64,000 nt of DNA from Liolophura sinensis (taxonomy: Eukaryota; Mollusca; Polyplacophora; Chitonida; Chitonidae). This document shows positions 25,401 through 36,025 of this stretch, piece by piece (position 1 is the stretch's first letter; each line of letters begins with the position of its first letter). The stretch is from the NCBI RefSeq assembly GCF_032854445.1, contig NC_088301.1, positions 9,916,281 through 9,980,280 on the forward strand, written 5' to 3'. The translations under genes were made by a program, and so were the position numbers. Below the pieces are notes generated by a model. It searched no databases. It was not told where the DNA came from and was given only the letters and a program-made list of their open reading frames with translations.

Positions 25401-26862
25401 AAATCAATATCCTTTTGATATCATACTTCATTTCCAGCTCTTTATTTCAAAAAGAGGGTGTTTTAGGACATTAATTTATCCTTACAGTTGATGACTCATC
25501 CCTACTGAGAGAAAACAGCCATAATTTCGATGGTGTGATAAACACAGCTCTCTATTATGGTAAATCACCAAAAATCTTGTCCCAAAAAGTGAATTTTTGA
25601 AGGAAAATAAAATCTATAACATATTACTTTTGGTGCACAATCTAACATGTTTTTCAGTAGGAAACTTTCCAAACAACCCACAAAATATCTTTGTAAGAGG
25701 AACAGATCAGGCAAAATTAGCAGTCATGGACCAAATATTAGGTAACAAAGAATTCTGTTTGTCAAACATTGCTGTTATGGCTGTTGCCCTCAACCAAAGT
25801 GCATGGAAGATGTCAGTTACTCAAGCATGAAAGTTACAGATAAAAAGTGAATCAGTTCAGCTGGATTTTTTAGTTCAAGAGTTAACAAAGGTTACGGTAA
25901 TAGATTAATTCCTTCAGCAGGACAATGACTATGAAGGTACAGAAAGAAGACAGATCAACTGATAGATGTTCAGATATATACCCGTTCAGCTTTGATGGAC
26001 ACATGTGGAGCTAGCCAGTGGTTAGGGGGGCAAAACTGACGACGGGCATCTCTCTTGTACAACTGCCGAACCAAGTGGGCGATTACCTAGCAAAAAAAAT
26101 GCCATGTATATAGACAGATGACTGAATATCTCTACCAAATGAGACCAATGGTAAATTTAATGTATGTACATGTATGTATGCTTGGTTTTTACATCGTATT
26201 TAACTGTTAACAAAGAGTCTTGCGATAGCAACAAGTAACATTTCAAAGTCTTTAGTCTGACCCAACCTCGAACTGTACAAAGAAAGGGACATCAGTCAAT
26301 TGTACATTATTTTAATTATCTCTGTGGATGTATCTCATTTTTTTGGACATTTCATTTCTATATATATCTTTATAAATATGAACCTATACATCTTTTCAAA
26401 ACAAACTGTCACTACTGTGACGTAAAAACGTTCAAACTTTATAGGATGTATGCAGAGTGACTTCTTTGTGAAAAAAAATATTTTGCCATTCTCATGCCAT
26501 TGGGTCACAAACAAAGTAACCAGCTCACTGCTGCCAAAGTAGATTGGTCCTTTCCAATCTGCTTTTAGTCAGGCCTTCTATGTCAAGACTACCTTGTGAC
26601 TCTAACAAACAACTACAAACGGTAGCTTGATCACCGACCTTGAAAAGGTAAGCCCATGTTTCAGTCTGTTTCTCCTCTGCGGGGGAGGTCTCTTGATGGG
26701 TACGGATGCCTGTCTTAAGTAGGGCAGCTCTGTACTCCTCATGTACCACAGGCTTGGAGTCAGGGTGTGCCAGCTCAATAATCCCTAGACAAGCTTCTCG
26801 CAATGCTAAGGCCATTCGTGCCAGCTCTGGAAGGTCAAAGGGCATGGACGAGGAACTGGAGT
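16315..26862 (-). CDS. UBE3C: HECT E3 ubiquitin ligase UBE3C, C-terminal half (12 exons)
   Basis: Twelve exons join in phase into one 555-codon frame plus stop: 26862-26639, 26086-25982, 25378-25297, 24790-24693, 22378-22237, 21851-21607, 21059-20935, 20606-20516, 18894-18796, 18294-18138, 17171-17041, 16485-16315. All inner boundaries are AG/GT. The product runs from a linker with [11 protein letters not shown] through the HECT N-lobe ([40 protein letters not shown]) to the C-lobe ([11 protein letters not shown], catalytic [13 protein letters not shown], terminal GFELS). Wording is closer to UBE3C than UBE3B. UBE3C is a proteasome-associated ligase that extends ubiquitin chains through a Cys thioester. 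The N-terminal half (vertebrate UBE3C is about 1,080 aa) is not found in the window. The upstream side is occupied by the p53 array. Confidence 0.93.
17041..17171 (-). CDS. UBE3C: UBE3C exon, lobe junction
   Basis: 131 nt: [20 protein letters not shown], then [17 protein letters not shown], with donor 'aag|gtgagc'. The [11 protein letters not shown] block is nearly invariant in HECT ligases. Confidence 0.95.
18138..18294 (-). CDS. UBE3C: UBE3C exon, hinge side
   Basis: 157 nt: [20 protein letters not shown], then [20 protein letters not shown] and NYSG. It ends with a split Gly codon completed by the next exon. Confidence 0.93.
18796..18894 (-). CDS. UBE3C: UBE3C exon, N-lobe end
   Basis: 33 codons: [20 protein letters not shown], then [13 protein letters not shown], with donor 'cag|gtgagt'. 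The YIHLxADYxLNxQ motif is typical of UBE3C. Confidence 0.93.
19087..19648. mobile_element. MITE copy 2 in a UBE3C intron
   Basis: The left end 'ttagaggagaagaaaacata', followed by 'tcagatgaaag', is the imperfect reverse complement of the right end 'ctttcatctgaac' plus 'atgttttctccaccttta'. It shares internal 'aaatacccaccatt' with the copy at 10534. It is 560 bp with no open frame. Intron between the exons at 18796 and 20516. Confidence 0.6.
19868..20086 (-). mobile_element. tRNA-derived SINE in a UBE3C intron
   Basis: (TTTA)n, 'gatttgtgttttacgccgta', 'gggcagagcccgggggaaac', 'aggttgtttgaagaccttcc' and a head-side 'ttggacttgaactcacagcg'. Its + strand reading is tail-first, so the element is in the same transcriptional sense as UBE3C. 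It is one of the better preserved copies. Confidence 0.8.
20516..20606 (-). CDS. UBE3C: UBE3C exon, N-lobe
   Basis: One base plus 30 codons: [20 protein letters not shown] through NDFGAAK. The acceptor follows a long T tract on the minus strand. Confidence 0.92.
20935..21059 (-). CDS. UBE3C: UBE3C exon, E2-binding N-lobe
   Basis: [20 protein letters not shown] through [15 protein letters not shown] plus two bases. In HECT enzymes this segment belongs to the part of the N-lobe that contacts the E2. Confidence 0.93.
21607..21851 (-). CDS. UBE3C: UBE3C exon, HECT N-lobe core
   Basis: 81 codons after two split bases. It carries [18 protein letters not shown], the HECT signature near the N-lobe, [19 protein letters not shown] and [10 protein letters not shown]. 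Donor 'aag|gtaggt'. Confidence 0.95.
22237..22378 (-). CDS. UBE3C: UBE3C exon, HECT N-lobe start
   Basis: 47 codons plus one base. It contains VLQRLINKD and the conserved [15 protein letters not shown]. The leftover G joins the next exon to make Glu in KDNEPNL. Confidence 0.9.
22753..24223. mobile_element. hAT-like non-autonomous DNA transposon, 1.47 kb
   Basis: The ends are 'agggttcgtacag' (left) and 'ctgtgcgcaccct' (right), imperfect inverted repeats. They are followed inward by inverted subterminal 'ttcaaggag' repeats. The flanks show a 7-bp duplication, gttacac (22746-22752 and 24224-24230). On the right it is further repeated as 'cctgttacac' units. No transposase frame is present. It sits in the UBE3C intron between the exons at 22237 and 24693. 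Confidence 0.65.
24693..24790 (-). CDS. UBE3C: UBE3C exon, start of HECT region
   Basis: Two bases then 32 codons: [20 protein letters not shown], then [12 protein letters not shown], ending on donor 'aaa|gtaagt'. The 2.3-kb intron downstream holds a hAT-like element. Confidence 0.87.
25297..25378 (-). CDS. UBE3C: UBE3C exon, pre-HECT
   Basis: 27 codons plus one base, reading [20 protein letters not shown]. The split valine codon is completed by the next exon. Confidence 0.82.
25982..26086 (-). CDS. UBE3C: UBE3C exon, pre-HECT linker
   Basis: 35 codons in phase 0 on both sides: [20 protein letters not shown] through [14 protein letters not shown]. The [11 protein letters not shown] wording is typical of UBE3C. 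Donor 'cgg|gtatat'. Confidence 0.85.
26639..26862 (-). CDS. UBE3C: UBE3C exon, most 5' recognised
   Basis: The acceptor 'tgttacag' is followed by a split codon, then five serines and [21 protein letters not shown], ending ETWAYLFK with donor 'aag|gtcggt'. It is 74 full codons. It corresponds to the helical region N-terminal to the HECT domain. The split first codon shows that a further upstream exon must exist. Confidence 0.8.
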
Positions 26863-27423
26863 CTGTAACATACATCAAAGACACATTTAATCACAAGAAA
26901 GGAATGCATCTCTTCAATGAACCCTTCTTGGGCCACTTGAGCACTTTGCAATGTGTGTATGCATACATGTACCTATAACCTGTTCTAATGTCATGTGTAA
27001 ATCTCATTAGATTAATTGTGACATGCCAGAAACAAGATAAGGTATAGCAGACATAGCACACTAGATTATCCAAATTCTTCTAATTTTAGGGACAGATATT
27101 AGTAGCGTTGAGAGCAGAATTTTATGTTTCTTTCCTAGCTTTTTGGAAAGGTAAAGATGTGAGATGTATGTTGTTCATTAGATCGTCTAAAAATGTGAGA
27201 AAATCAAAACTAAATATTCCTTCTACTGCTACTGCTACAGTGGCTAAAAAGAACAGATTAGGTGGCAGTCAGGCATATTAATGTTTGACATTCCACATAA
27301 CAACAGGTAAAAATACCAAAGGTTGCACAATTCATGACACCTCACTATTAGAATCTTCTGAACTCAACATCAAGGCAATAAGATCAAATATTTATTTATT
27401 TCATGGGTTAAATTTTCAAACGT
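26863..27423. other. Boundary between UBE3C and the p53 array
   Basis: About 560 bp of intron-like AT-rich DNA. No further UBE3C exon is recognisable on the minus strand, and no array-unit similarity appears until about 27424. Confidence 0.5.
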
Positions 27424-28056
27424 TTAAATGTTCAATTTTATTTCCCATTAGAGACAAGGCTTCAAAACTTCAAGGCTTCTCTACATGAGAACAGACACAT
27501 CACAACTGGTATTCAACACTGTATTTACTATGTTCAAATAAGGAATCAATAAACGTTAAATTTTATTCCCCATTAGAGACAAAGCTTCAAAACTTCAAGG
27601 GTTCTCTACATGATAACAGACACATCACAACTGGTATTCAACATTTCCAGGTATTCACATGTTTCAGGACTGATAATGCTTAACAGATATTGTATAATCA
27701 GTCTACAGTTACACTTTCCTGACAACACATCACAACAGGTTATTAAACATCAATCAGCCACTACCGAGTTCAATATCCAGTCAGAAAGTCAATCCACCTA
27801 ATATCCCATCTTGTCTTTACCACAACTGGAACCACAGGACCCCACGCTATTAAAGGTCAATCTAAATACAAATTGTTGTACCCAGTAATTGGTGTTCAAC
27901 AACCACAAGTGGTACAGTTCTGTTATATATATACATGTATACAAACACCAAACAGTGTCTGAAACTTTAACTGATCACACATTGAAATGTAGTACCCAGG
28001 TGTGATATGGTGGTGCCAGTTATGTATAGACAGCAGACAATATCTTACAGGGCAAT
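27424..28056 (+). repeat. Left-edge partial unit with a local duplication
   Basis: This is 3'-flank sequence of the array unit ('cccattagagacaaggcttc', 'cacatcacaactggtattca', 'agacagcagacaatatctt'). The first block, about 135 bp, occurs twice (from about 27424 and again from about 27565). At 28057 it is fused to the C-terminal gene fragment. Confidence 0.8.
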
Positions 28057-28330
28057 CTACACCACAGGCAACAAACCAAGGGCTGCTCACAAGAGGAAAC
28101 TTGACACCACAGACACTTTTACCATCACCATTCATGGCCGTGATAACTTTGAAATCTTACGCAAAATCAGAGATTCCTTAGAACTCATGTCTTCTTTATC
28201 CAATGATCAAGTCACTCAATACAAACAATGTAAAGTTTCCAAATCCTGTACTCAACTTTTACAGCATGACTTGTCAACAGAGTTCTTTTCATTGCCACAA
28301 ATTATTCCCCCTCTACAGATGGTTCAATAA
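28057..28330 (+). pseudogene. p53-family fragment, C-terminal 90 residues only
   Basis: Homology to the full-length copies starts at residue 327 (YTTG) and runs through the NLS-like KPRAAHKRK, the tetramerisation domain and the normal stop (28328-28330). Everything from the promoter to the DNA-binding domain is missing. Immediately upstream is spacer sequence that normally lies after the gene. The junction shares only 'ct' with both parents, as expected for a deletion by non-homologous or microhomology joining. It cannot bind DNA. Confidence 0.85.
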
Positions 28331-30847
28331 TTCTAAGGGTAAATACAATTATGTACATATCTTGTTACATTGCCTATTAAGTTTATGTTATTGTTTTCCT
28401 TCCTTATTTTTGCTCTTTTTTACATTGACATAATAAAATTTTCATTCAACCACATACATTTGTTTGCTGTTGTCAATGTCATTTCTACTCTTTGCTCAAC
28501 TCCATTCATGAATATATTTCATAATCTTTCTCCATGTGTTTTACTTAAAAGTTTCAATGACAAACTTTCACAAGATTCCTGTTCTTACAGCATTAGTATT
28601 CACCCATGTCCTGAACATGTCTCATTTCTTGGTGACAAACAGTCCTGATAAAGCTAATGAATTCTTACATTATTTTAAGCATTGTTGCATTCAGGCATCT
28701 AAAGCACATCTGAAATATGCCACAGGCAAAACAAATTCCTATAAATTTCTCCTTTACGTCATCACTACATGTATTTACTGTGTTCAAATAACGAATAAAT
28801 AAATGTTCAATTTTATTTCCCATTAGAGACAAGGCTTCAAAACTTCAAGGCTTCTCTACATGAGAACACACACATCACAACTGGTATTCACATGTTTCAA
28901 GACTAATAATGCTTAACAGATATTGTACCAAATCAGTCTACAGTTACACTTTCCTGGCAACACATCACAACAGCTTATTAAACAACAATCAGCCACTACC
29001 AAGTTCAATATTCAGTCAGAAGGTCAATCTACCTAATATCCCATCTTGTCTTTACCACAACTGGCACCACAGCACCCCAGGCCACTGAAGGTCAATCTTA
29101 ATACACAATGTTTTACCCAGTACATGGTGTTCAACAACCACATGTGGTATAGTTCTGTTATATACGCATGTATACAAACACCAAACAGTGTCAGACACTT
29201 TAACTCATCACACATTGATATGTAGTACCCAGGTGTGATATGGTGGTGCCAGTTATGTATAGACAGCAGACAATATCTTCAACCATTTCTTACAGGGCAA
29301 TCTTCTTAACAGTGATTGGTGTTAAACTTACAGACAAGTGAGATGGCTGGTACTAAGAAGTATATACATCAATGTCTGCTGGCTATAATCATCCTTAACA
29401 CCTGTGGCCAATCATTAACTTTCAACAGTAAGTCTGATATGGGGCCACTTTTCAGGAGACAACTGGCAAGGCATCCTGACCCTTAAACTGTGTCAATGCT
29501 CTTTGATCTTTAACATCCAGCTGTGTCATGGTGCCTTTGACATGTAAACACACCAATTCTTAGGTGCTATCTAACTGAAAATGTATTATTCATGATTAAC
29601 TACAAACATAAGGTCCTGGTCCTCAATTAATCTTGATTTACTTCACTTTTCATTCATAGGGTACTTTAAAAAGTTAGTTCTTGAGTAAATTTAGTTCTAA
29701 AAAAAATGTATTCATCACAAGTACACATCTCATTACTTTACCACCAACAGTTCACATCTTTATTAGAAATAAGTTAAAGAAATAATCAGTGCACATTTGT
29801 GATAAAGAAAATGTATATGTTTTGCAAATACAATGCTCTTTCNNNNNNNNNNNNNNNNNNNNNNNNNNNNNNNNNNNNNNNNNNNNNNNNNNNNNNNNNN
29901 NNNNNNNNNNNNNNNNNNNNNNNNNNNNNNNNNNNNNNNNNNNNNNNNNNNNNNNNNNNNNNNNNNNNNNNNNNNNNNNNNNNNNNNNNNNNNNNNNNNN
30001 NNNNNNNNNNNNNNNNNNNNNNNNNNNNNNNNNNNNNNNNNNCCTTAAAACTTTTCATCAAATGCCAGAGATAAAACTATTACTTCTGACAACCAATCCT
30101 CAACAAATTTTACATTCATCACAAACAGGTAAGCAACACAATCACAAAACCATGCATCTTACAGATTGCGGACTCCAAAAATCCATTTCTATATATATTT
30201 ACACCCTAACAAATAACTGCAGAAATATCAGTATATATATCCAATCATTCTTTCAAGGTTTCAAACATTTACTGGTCAGGAATTCTACACAACTCAAAGC
30301 CCCCTGTTAGAGGTCTCTCCAATAATTCTTTACATTATCATACACTACATGATTCTTTCTTTTGGTTTTATTCAATCTTTCAAAAGTGTTCATTCATTTC
30401 TTGGAGAAGAAAGTTATTACCATCACAAAAATGTGAAGTATGAAAAATGCAAATGCTTTTCAGGAAAACTCGACAAAAGCTCATACTTTGATTAGCATAA
30501 TAAGAATTTTAACCTTCTACTTCAAGTTGATCACTTGTACATTCATTTAAAAGAAAATCATTATTTCATACACAAACAACATCAAAAATCTCATATACAG
30601 ATAAACCACAATAATGAGAGAGAAAAATACAGCTCACGGACTTTGATTGGATTAACCCAAATAAATCCCAGCAGGGAACCCCAGCTGAATATCTACCAGC
30701 TAATTGGGTATTCTTTCCCACTCCACAAAAAATATTAGAATAGACTCCACCCAGTCATTCCCTGGGTCAGAACCATCAAAGAGGTGCCCCACTGAGCTGT
30801 GAGGACAACTCGGCCCCTTTTCTGTCCCTGGTCTGGGAGAAATGTCT
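28331..30847 (+). repeat. Array spacer 0 (with assembly gap)
   Basis: Contains the standard 3' flank, including 'ttgacataataaaattttca', and the standard 5' flank up to the TATA box of copy 1. It is diverged from the other spacers and, like copy 1, has 'tatcttgttacattgcctat', so it belongs to the same older subfamily. Confidence 0.8.
29843..30042. other. Assembly gap, 200 N
   Basis: Exactly 200 unresolved bases within the spacer before copy 1. The round size suggests a placeholder, so real length and copy number here are unknown. Confidence 0.98.
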
Positions 30848-30855
30848 TATATATA
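30848..30855 (+). promoter_or_regulatory. TATA box, p53 copy 1
   Basis: TATATATA beginning 57 nt before the ATG at 30905. The same octamer at the same distance is found in all nine full-length copies. The gene body of this copy is frameshifted. Confidence 0.6.
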
Positions 30856-30904
30856 CTTCAGCACACTGACCACATCTCACTTCTCACTCAGATCGATTTC
30901 CAAC

Positions 30905-32154
30905 ATGGCTTACTCTCACCACCTCTCTCAACATTCCTATCAGGACTTTCTACAACTGTGGACAAGCCTTGAGGAGCTCAGCCCAGATAACTCTTACCCT
31001 ACCCTCACCACAGAGGCTGACACAGAGCATAACCTTCTTGGTTCATCCCTGGAGGATCTCCACTCTGAGTTAACAACTGAGGACATACCTTGTGAGGCGG
31101 TCTCCACAATGAACTCTTCTCCCACATCTCACATCGCTGGTCAAATATCCACAGTGACCAGTCCTTCTGCCCAGTTCTCCTCCCCACATAGCAACAACCC
31201 CATCCTGTCCTGGGTCAAACCTCACCTCAGATTGTCACAAGTCCTTCAGGAGAGCAAGTGTATGCCAAACATTCCACTCCTTCCAACACCAATTATCCTG
31301 GCACATACGGATTCCAAGTCTCCTTTTCTCCACCTCAGAAAGAGACCAAGTCCACAAGCTGGACATACTCTGCCCTCGGCCACAAGCTTTATGACAAGAT
31401 GGCCAGCTCCTGTCCTGTCCAGTTTCACACCAGTCAGCCTCCACCAGAGGGCAGTATTATCCGAGCCATGGCCGTTTTCAGCAAGGCAGAACACGCTCAA
31501 GCTGTGGTCACACGGTGTCCTAACCATGTCAGCAGCAGAGAGCACAACCAGAACCACCCTGCTCCTAGTCACCTTGTTCGCTGTGAGCATCAACTCAGTC
31601 ACTGCCTGGACGATCCTTCCACAGGCAGACACAGTGTGCTCACTCCTTATCAGCAGCCACAGGCTGGCTGCCCTCATCTCACCTATCTCTACCAGTTCAT
31701 GTGTCTGGGATCCTGTGTGGGAGGACCCAACAGAAGACCAATGCAGATTGTCTTCACCCTAGAGAACGACCAGCTAGTTCTGGGAAGAGCCGCTGTAGAC
31801 ATCCGCATCTGTGCCTGTCCTGCCCGTGACAAGAGGCTGGAGGAAAAGTCCTATTTACCTAAACCTCCAGCTTCCTCTCCCAGCTACACCACAGGCGACA
31901 AACCCAGGGCCGCTCACAAGAGGAAACTTGACACCACAGACACTTTTACCATCACCATTCATGGCCGTGATAACTTTGAAATCTTACGCAAAATCAGAGA
32001 TTCCTTAGAACTCATGTCTTCTTTATCCAATGATCAAGTCACTCATACAGACAATGTAAAGTTTCCAAATCCTGTACTCAACTTTTACAGCATGACTTGT
32101 CAACAGAGTTCTTTTCATTGCCACAAATTATTCCCCCTCTACAGATGGTTCAAT
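30905..32154 (+). pseudogene. p53: p53-family copy 1, frameshifted
   Basis: All domains are recognisable, but three single-base changes break the frame: +T near 31166, +G near 31211 (both in the linker before the DNA-binding domain) and -1 near 32045 after the tetramerisation domain. The last leads into an 18-bp deletion that removes the usual stop. The DNA-binding and tetramerisation regions stay open as one frame from 31258 to 32187, with KLYDKM where other copies have KLYVKM. It could be a true pseudogene or hold sequencing errors; the downstream spacer also has extra single-base indels. Confidence 0.8.
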
Positions 32155-34717
32155 ATTATGTACATATCTTGTTACATTGCCTATTAAGTTTATGTTATTG
32201 TTTTCCTTCCTTATTTTTGCTCTTTTTTACATTGAAATAATAAAATTTTCATTCAACCACATACATTTGTTTGCTGTTGTCAATGTGATTTCTGCTCTTT
32301 GCTCAACTCCATTCATGAATATATTTCATAATCTTTCTCCATGTGTTTTACTTAAAAGTTTCAATGACAAACTTTGACAATATTCCTGTTCTTACAGCAC
32401 CAGTATTCACCCATGTCCTGAAAATGTCTCATTTCTTGGTGACAAACAGTCCTGATTAGGTTTATGAATTCTTACATTATTTGAAGCATTGTTGCATTCA
32501 GGCATCTAAAGGACATCTGGAATATGCCACAGCCATAACAGATTCCTATTACATGCAAAGTGTCTAAAACCCATAAGATGGGAAAACAAAATTACCACAT
32601 AATAAAGCAACTCCAGAGATATCTTTTACATCATTATTACACGGATTTACTGTGTTCAAATAAAGAATACATAAACATTAAATTTTATTCCCCATTAGAG
32701 ACCAGGCTTCAAAACTTCAAGGGTCCTCTACATGAGAACACACACATCACAACTGGTATTCAACATTTCCAGGTATTCACATGTTTCAATACTGATAATG
32801 TTTAAAGGATATTATATCAAATCAGTCTACAGCTACACTTTCCTGACAACACATCACAACAGGTTATTAAACATCAATCAGCCTCTACTGAGTTCAATAT
32901 CCAGTCAGAAAGTCAATCCACCTAATATCCATCTTGTCTTTACCACAACTGGCACCACAGCACCCCACGCCAATTAAAGGTCAATCTAAATACACAAAGT
33001 TTACCCAGTAATTGGTGTTCAACAACCACAAGTGGTACAGTTCTGTTATACATGCATGTATGCAAACACCAAACAGTGGTCTGACACTTTAACTCATCAC
33101 ACATTGATATCCAGTACCCAGGTGTGATTATGGTGGTGCCAGTTATGTATAGACAGCAGACAATATCTTCAGCCATTTCTTACAGGGCAATCTTCTTAAC
33201 AGTCACTGGTGTTAAACTTACAGCCAAGTGAGATGGCTGGTACCAAGAAGTATATACATCAATTGTCTGCTGGGCTATACTCATCCTTAATACCTATGGT
33301 CAATCATTAACTTTCAACAGTAAGTCTGATATGGTGCCACTTTTTCAGGAGGACAACTGCAAGGCATCCTGACCTTTAAACTGTGTCAATGCTCTTTGAT
33401 CTTTAACATCCAGCTGTGTCATGGTGCCTTTTACATGTAAACACACCAAGTCATAGGTGCTATCTCTCTGAAAAATGTATTATTCATGATTAACTATAAA
33501 CATAAGGTCCTGGTCCTCAATTAATCTTGATTTACTTCACTTTTCATATATCAGGTACTTTAAAAAGTTAGTTCTTCAATAAATTTAGTTTTTTTATAGA
33601 AACTGATTCATCACAAGTACACATCTCATTACTTTACAACCAACAGTTCACATCTTATCAGAAATTTGTTAAGGAAATAATCAGTGCATAGTTGTGATTA
33701 AGAGAATGTACATGTTTTTGGAAATACAATTTTCCAAATGCTACAAAATAATGAAATTCATATTTGCAAAAAAGGGGGAAAAATGAATTAATACGCTATA
33801 AGTATTTTTTCCAAATACTACTATTTTCCCAATACATACACAAACAAAACATATTCAATTTATTGCCAAACAAAATTAACATCTCACCTTTAGAAAATAA
33901 AACCTTCTTAAAACTTTTTCATCAAATGCCAGAGATAAAACTATTACTTCTGACCACTATTCCTCAACAAATTTTACATTCATCACAAGCAGGTAAGCAA
34001 ACACAATCACAAAACTATGCGTCTTACAGATTGCGGACTCCAAAAATCCATTTGTATACATGTACACCCTAACAAACAACTGCAGAAATATCAGTATATA
34101 TATCCAATCATTCTTTCAAGGTTTCAAACATTTACTGGTCAGGAAGTCTACAGAACTCAAAGCCCCCTGTTAGAGGTCTCTCCAATAATTCTTGACATTA
34201 TCATACACTACATGATTCTTTCTTTTGGTTTTATTAAATCTTTCAAAAGTGTTCATTCATTTCTTGGAGAAGAAAGTTATTACCATCACAAAAATGTAAA
34301 GTATGAAAAAATGCAAATGCTTTTCAGGAAAACTCGACAAAAACTCATACTTTGATCAGCATAATAAGAATTTTAACCTTCTACTTCAAGTTGATCACTT
34401 GAACATTCATTTAAAAGAAAATCATTATTTAATACACAAACAATATCAAAAACCTCATATACAGATAAACCACAATAATGAGAGAAAAAAATACAGCTCA
34501 CGGACTTTGATTGGATTAACCCAAATAAATCCCAGCAGGAAACCCCCAGCTGAATATCTACCAGCTAATTGGGTATTCTTTCCCCCTCCCACAAAAAAAA
34601 TATTAGAATAGACTCCACCCAGTCCATTCCCTGGGTCAGAACCATCAAAGAGGTGCCCCACTGAGCTGTGAGGACAACTCGGCCCCTTTTCTGTCCTGGT
34701 CTGGGAGAAATGTCCCC
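32155..34717 (+). repeat. Array spacer 1
   Basis: Standard spacer, with many extra single-base insertions between about 33000 and 34700 ('tctgctgggctatac', 'tttttcaggaggac', 'ccccctcccac') compared with the later spacers. No gene. Confidence 0.75.
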
Positions 34718-34725
34718 TATATATA
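34718..34725 (+). promoter_or_regulatory. p53: TATA box, p53 copy 2
   Basis: TATATATA at -57 from the ATG. Here the preceding bases differ (CCCC instead of CTT), yet the octamer and spacing are kept. Confidence 0.65.
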
Positions 34726-34774
34726 CTTCAGCACACTGACCACATCTCACTTCTCACTCAGATCGATTTCCAAC

Positions 34775-36025
34775 ATGGCTTACTCTCACCACCTCTCTCA
34801 ACATTCCTATCAGGACTTTCTACAACTGTGGACAAGCCTTGAGGAGCTCAGCCCAGATAACTCTTACCCTACCCTCAACACAGAGGCTGACACAGAGCAT
34901 AACCTTCTTGGTTCATCCCTGGAGGATCTCCACTCTGAGTTAACAACTAAGGACATACCTTGTGAGCCGGTCTCCACAATAAACCCTTCTCCCACATCTC
35001 ACATCGCTGGTCAAATATCCACAGTGACCAGTCCTCTGCACAGTTCTCCTACCCACACAGCAACAACCCCATCCTGTCCTGGTCAAACCTCACCTCAGAT
35101 TGTCACAAGTCCTTCAGGAGAGCAAGTGTATGCCAAACATTCCACTCCTTCCAACACCAATTATCCTGGCACATACGGATTCCAAGTCTCCTTCTCTCCA
35201 CCCCAGAAAGAGACCAAATCCACAAGCTGGACATACTCTGCCCTCGGCCGCAAGCTTTATGTCAAGATGGCCAGCTCCTGTCCTGTCCAGTTTCACACCA
35301 GTCAGCCTCCACCAGAGGGCAGTATTATCCGAGCCATGGCCGTTTTCAGCAAGGCAGAACACACTCAAGCTGTGGTCACACGGTGTCCTAACCATGTCAG
35401 CAGCAGAGAGCACAACCAGAACCACCCTGCTCCTAGTCACCTTGTTCGCTGTGAGCATCAACTCAGTCACTACCTGGACGATCCTTCCACAGGCAGACAC
35501 AGTGTGCTCACTCCTTATCAGCAGCCACAGGCTGGCTGCCCTCATCTCACCTATCTCTACCAGTTCATGTGTCTGGGATCCTGTGTGGGAGGACCCAACA
35601 GAAGACCAATGCAGATTGTCTTCACCCTAGAGAACGACCAGCTAGTTCTGGGAAGAGCCGCTGTAGACATCCGCATCTGTGCCTGTCCTGCCCGTGACAA
35701 GAGACTGGAGGAAAAGTCCTATTTACCTAAACCTCCAGCTTCCTCTCCCAGTTACACCACAGGCGACAAACCCAGGGCCGCTCACAAGAGGAAACTTGAC
35801 ACCACAGACACTTTTACCATCACCATTCATGGCCGTGATAACTTTGAAATCTTACGCAAAATCAGAGATTCCTTAGAACTCATGTCTTCTTTATCCAATG
35901 ATCAAGTCACTCAATACAAACAATGTAAAGTTTCCAAATCCTGTACTCAACTTTTACAGCATGACTTGTCAACAGAGTTCTTTTCATTGCCACAAATTAT
36001 TCCCCCTCTACAGATGGTTCAATAA
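34775..36025 (+). CDS. p53: p53-family protein, copy 2 (416 aa, intronless)
   Basis: Complete frame with the same domain order as copy 6. Differences from copy 6 sit mainly in the N-terminal linker: T35N, E59K, S71P, Q76H, P89H and P93T. There is one change at the end of the first half of the DNA-binding domain (A197T), and Ala rather than Gly at 199. Zinc ligands and DNA-contact arginines are unchanged. The in-frame upstream extension seen in other copies is not available here, which supports the MAYS start. AATAAA follows the stop at 36127-36132. Confidence 0.9.
   Translation: MAYSHHLSQHSYQDFLQLWTSLEELSPDNSYPTLNTEADTEHNLLGSSLEDLHSELTTKDIPCEPVSTINPSPTSHIAGQISTVTSPLHSSPTHTATTPSCPGQTSPQIVTSPSGEQVYAKHSTPSNTNYPGTYGFQVSFSPPQKETKSTSWTYSALGRKLYVKMASSCPVQFHTSQPPPEGSIIRAMAVFSKAEHTQAVVTRCPNHVSSREHNQNHPAPSHLVRCEHQLSHYLDDPSTGRHSVLTPYQQPQAGCPHLTYLYQFMCLGSCVGGPNRRPMQIVFTLENDQLVLGRAAVDIRICACPARDKRLEEKSYLPKPPASSPSYTTGDKPRAAHKRKLDTTDTFTITIHGRDNFEILRKIRDSLELMSSLSNDQVTQYKQCKVSKSCTQLLQHDLSTEFFSLPQIIPPLQMVQ

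Noticed and set aside
16315-26862. Assignment to UBE3B rather than UBE3C
   Set aside because: Blocks such as [29 protein letters not shown] and the short C-lobe segment before PTASTC match UBE3C wording as I know it. UBE3B has a longer insert there.
28611-28630. Perfect p53 half-site gaacatgtct in the spacer (also near 55853 and 59247) and ggacaagcct in each coding region
   Set aside because: A 10-bp half-site is expected about once per 4 kb by chance, and no adjacent second half-site was seen. This does not support autoregulation.
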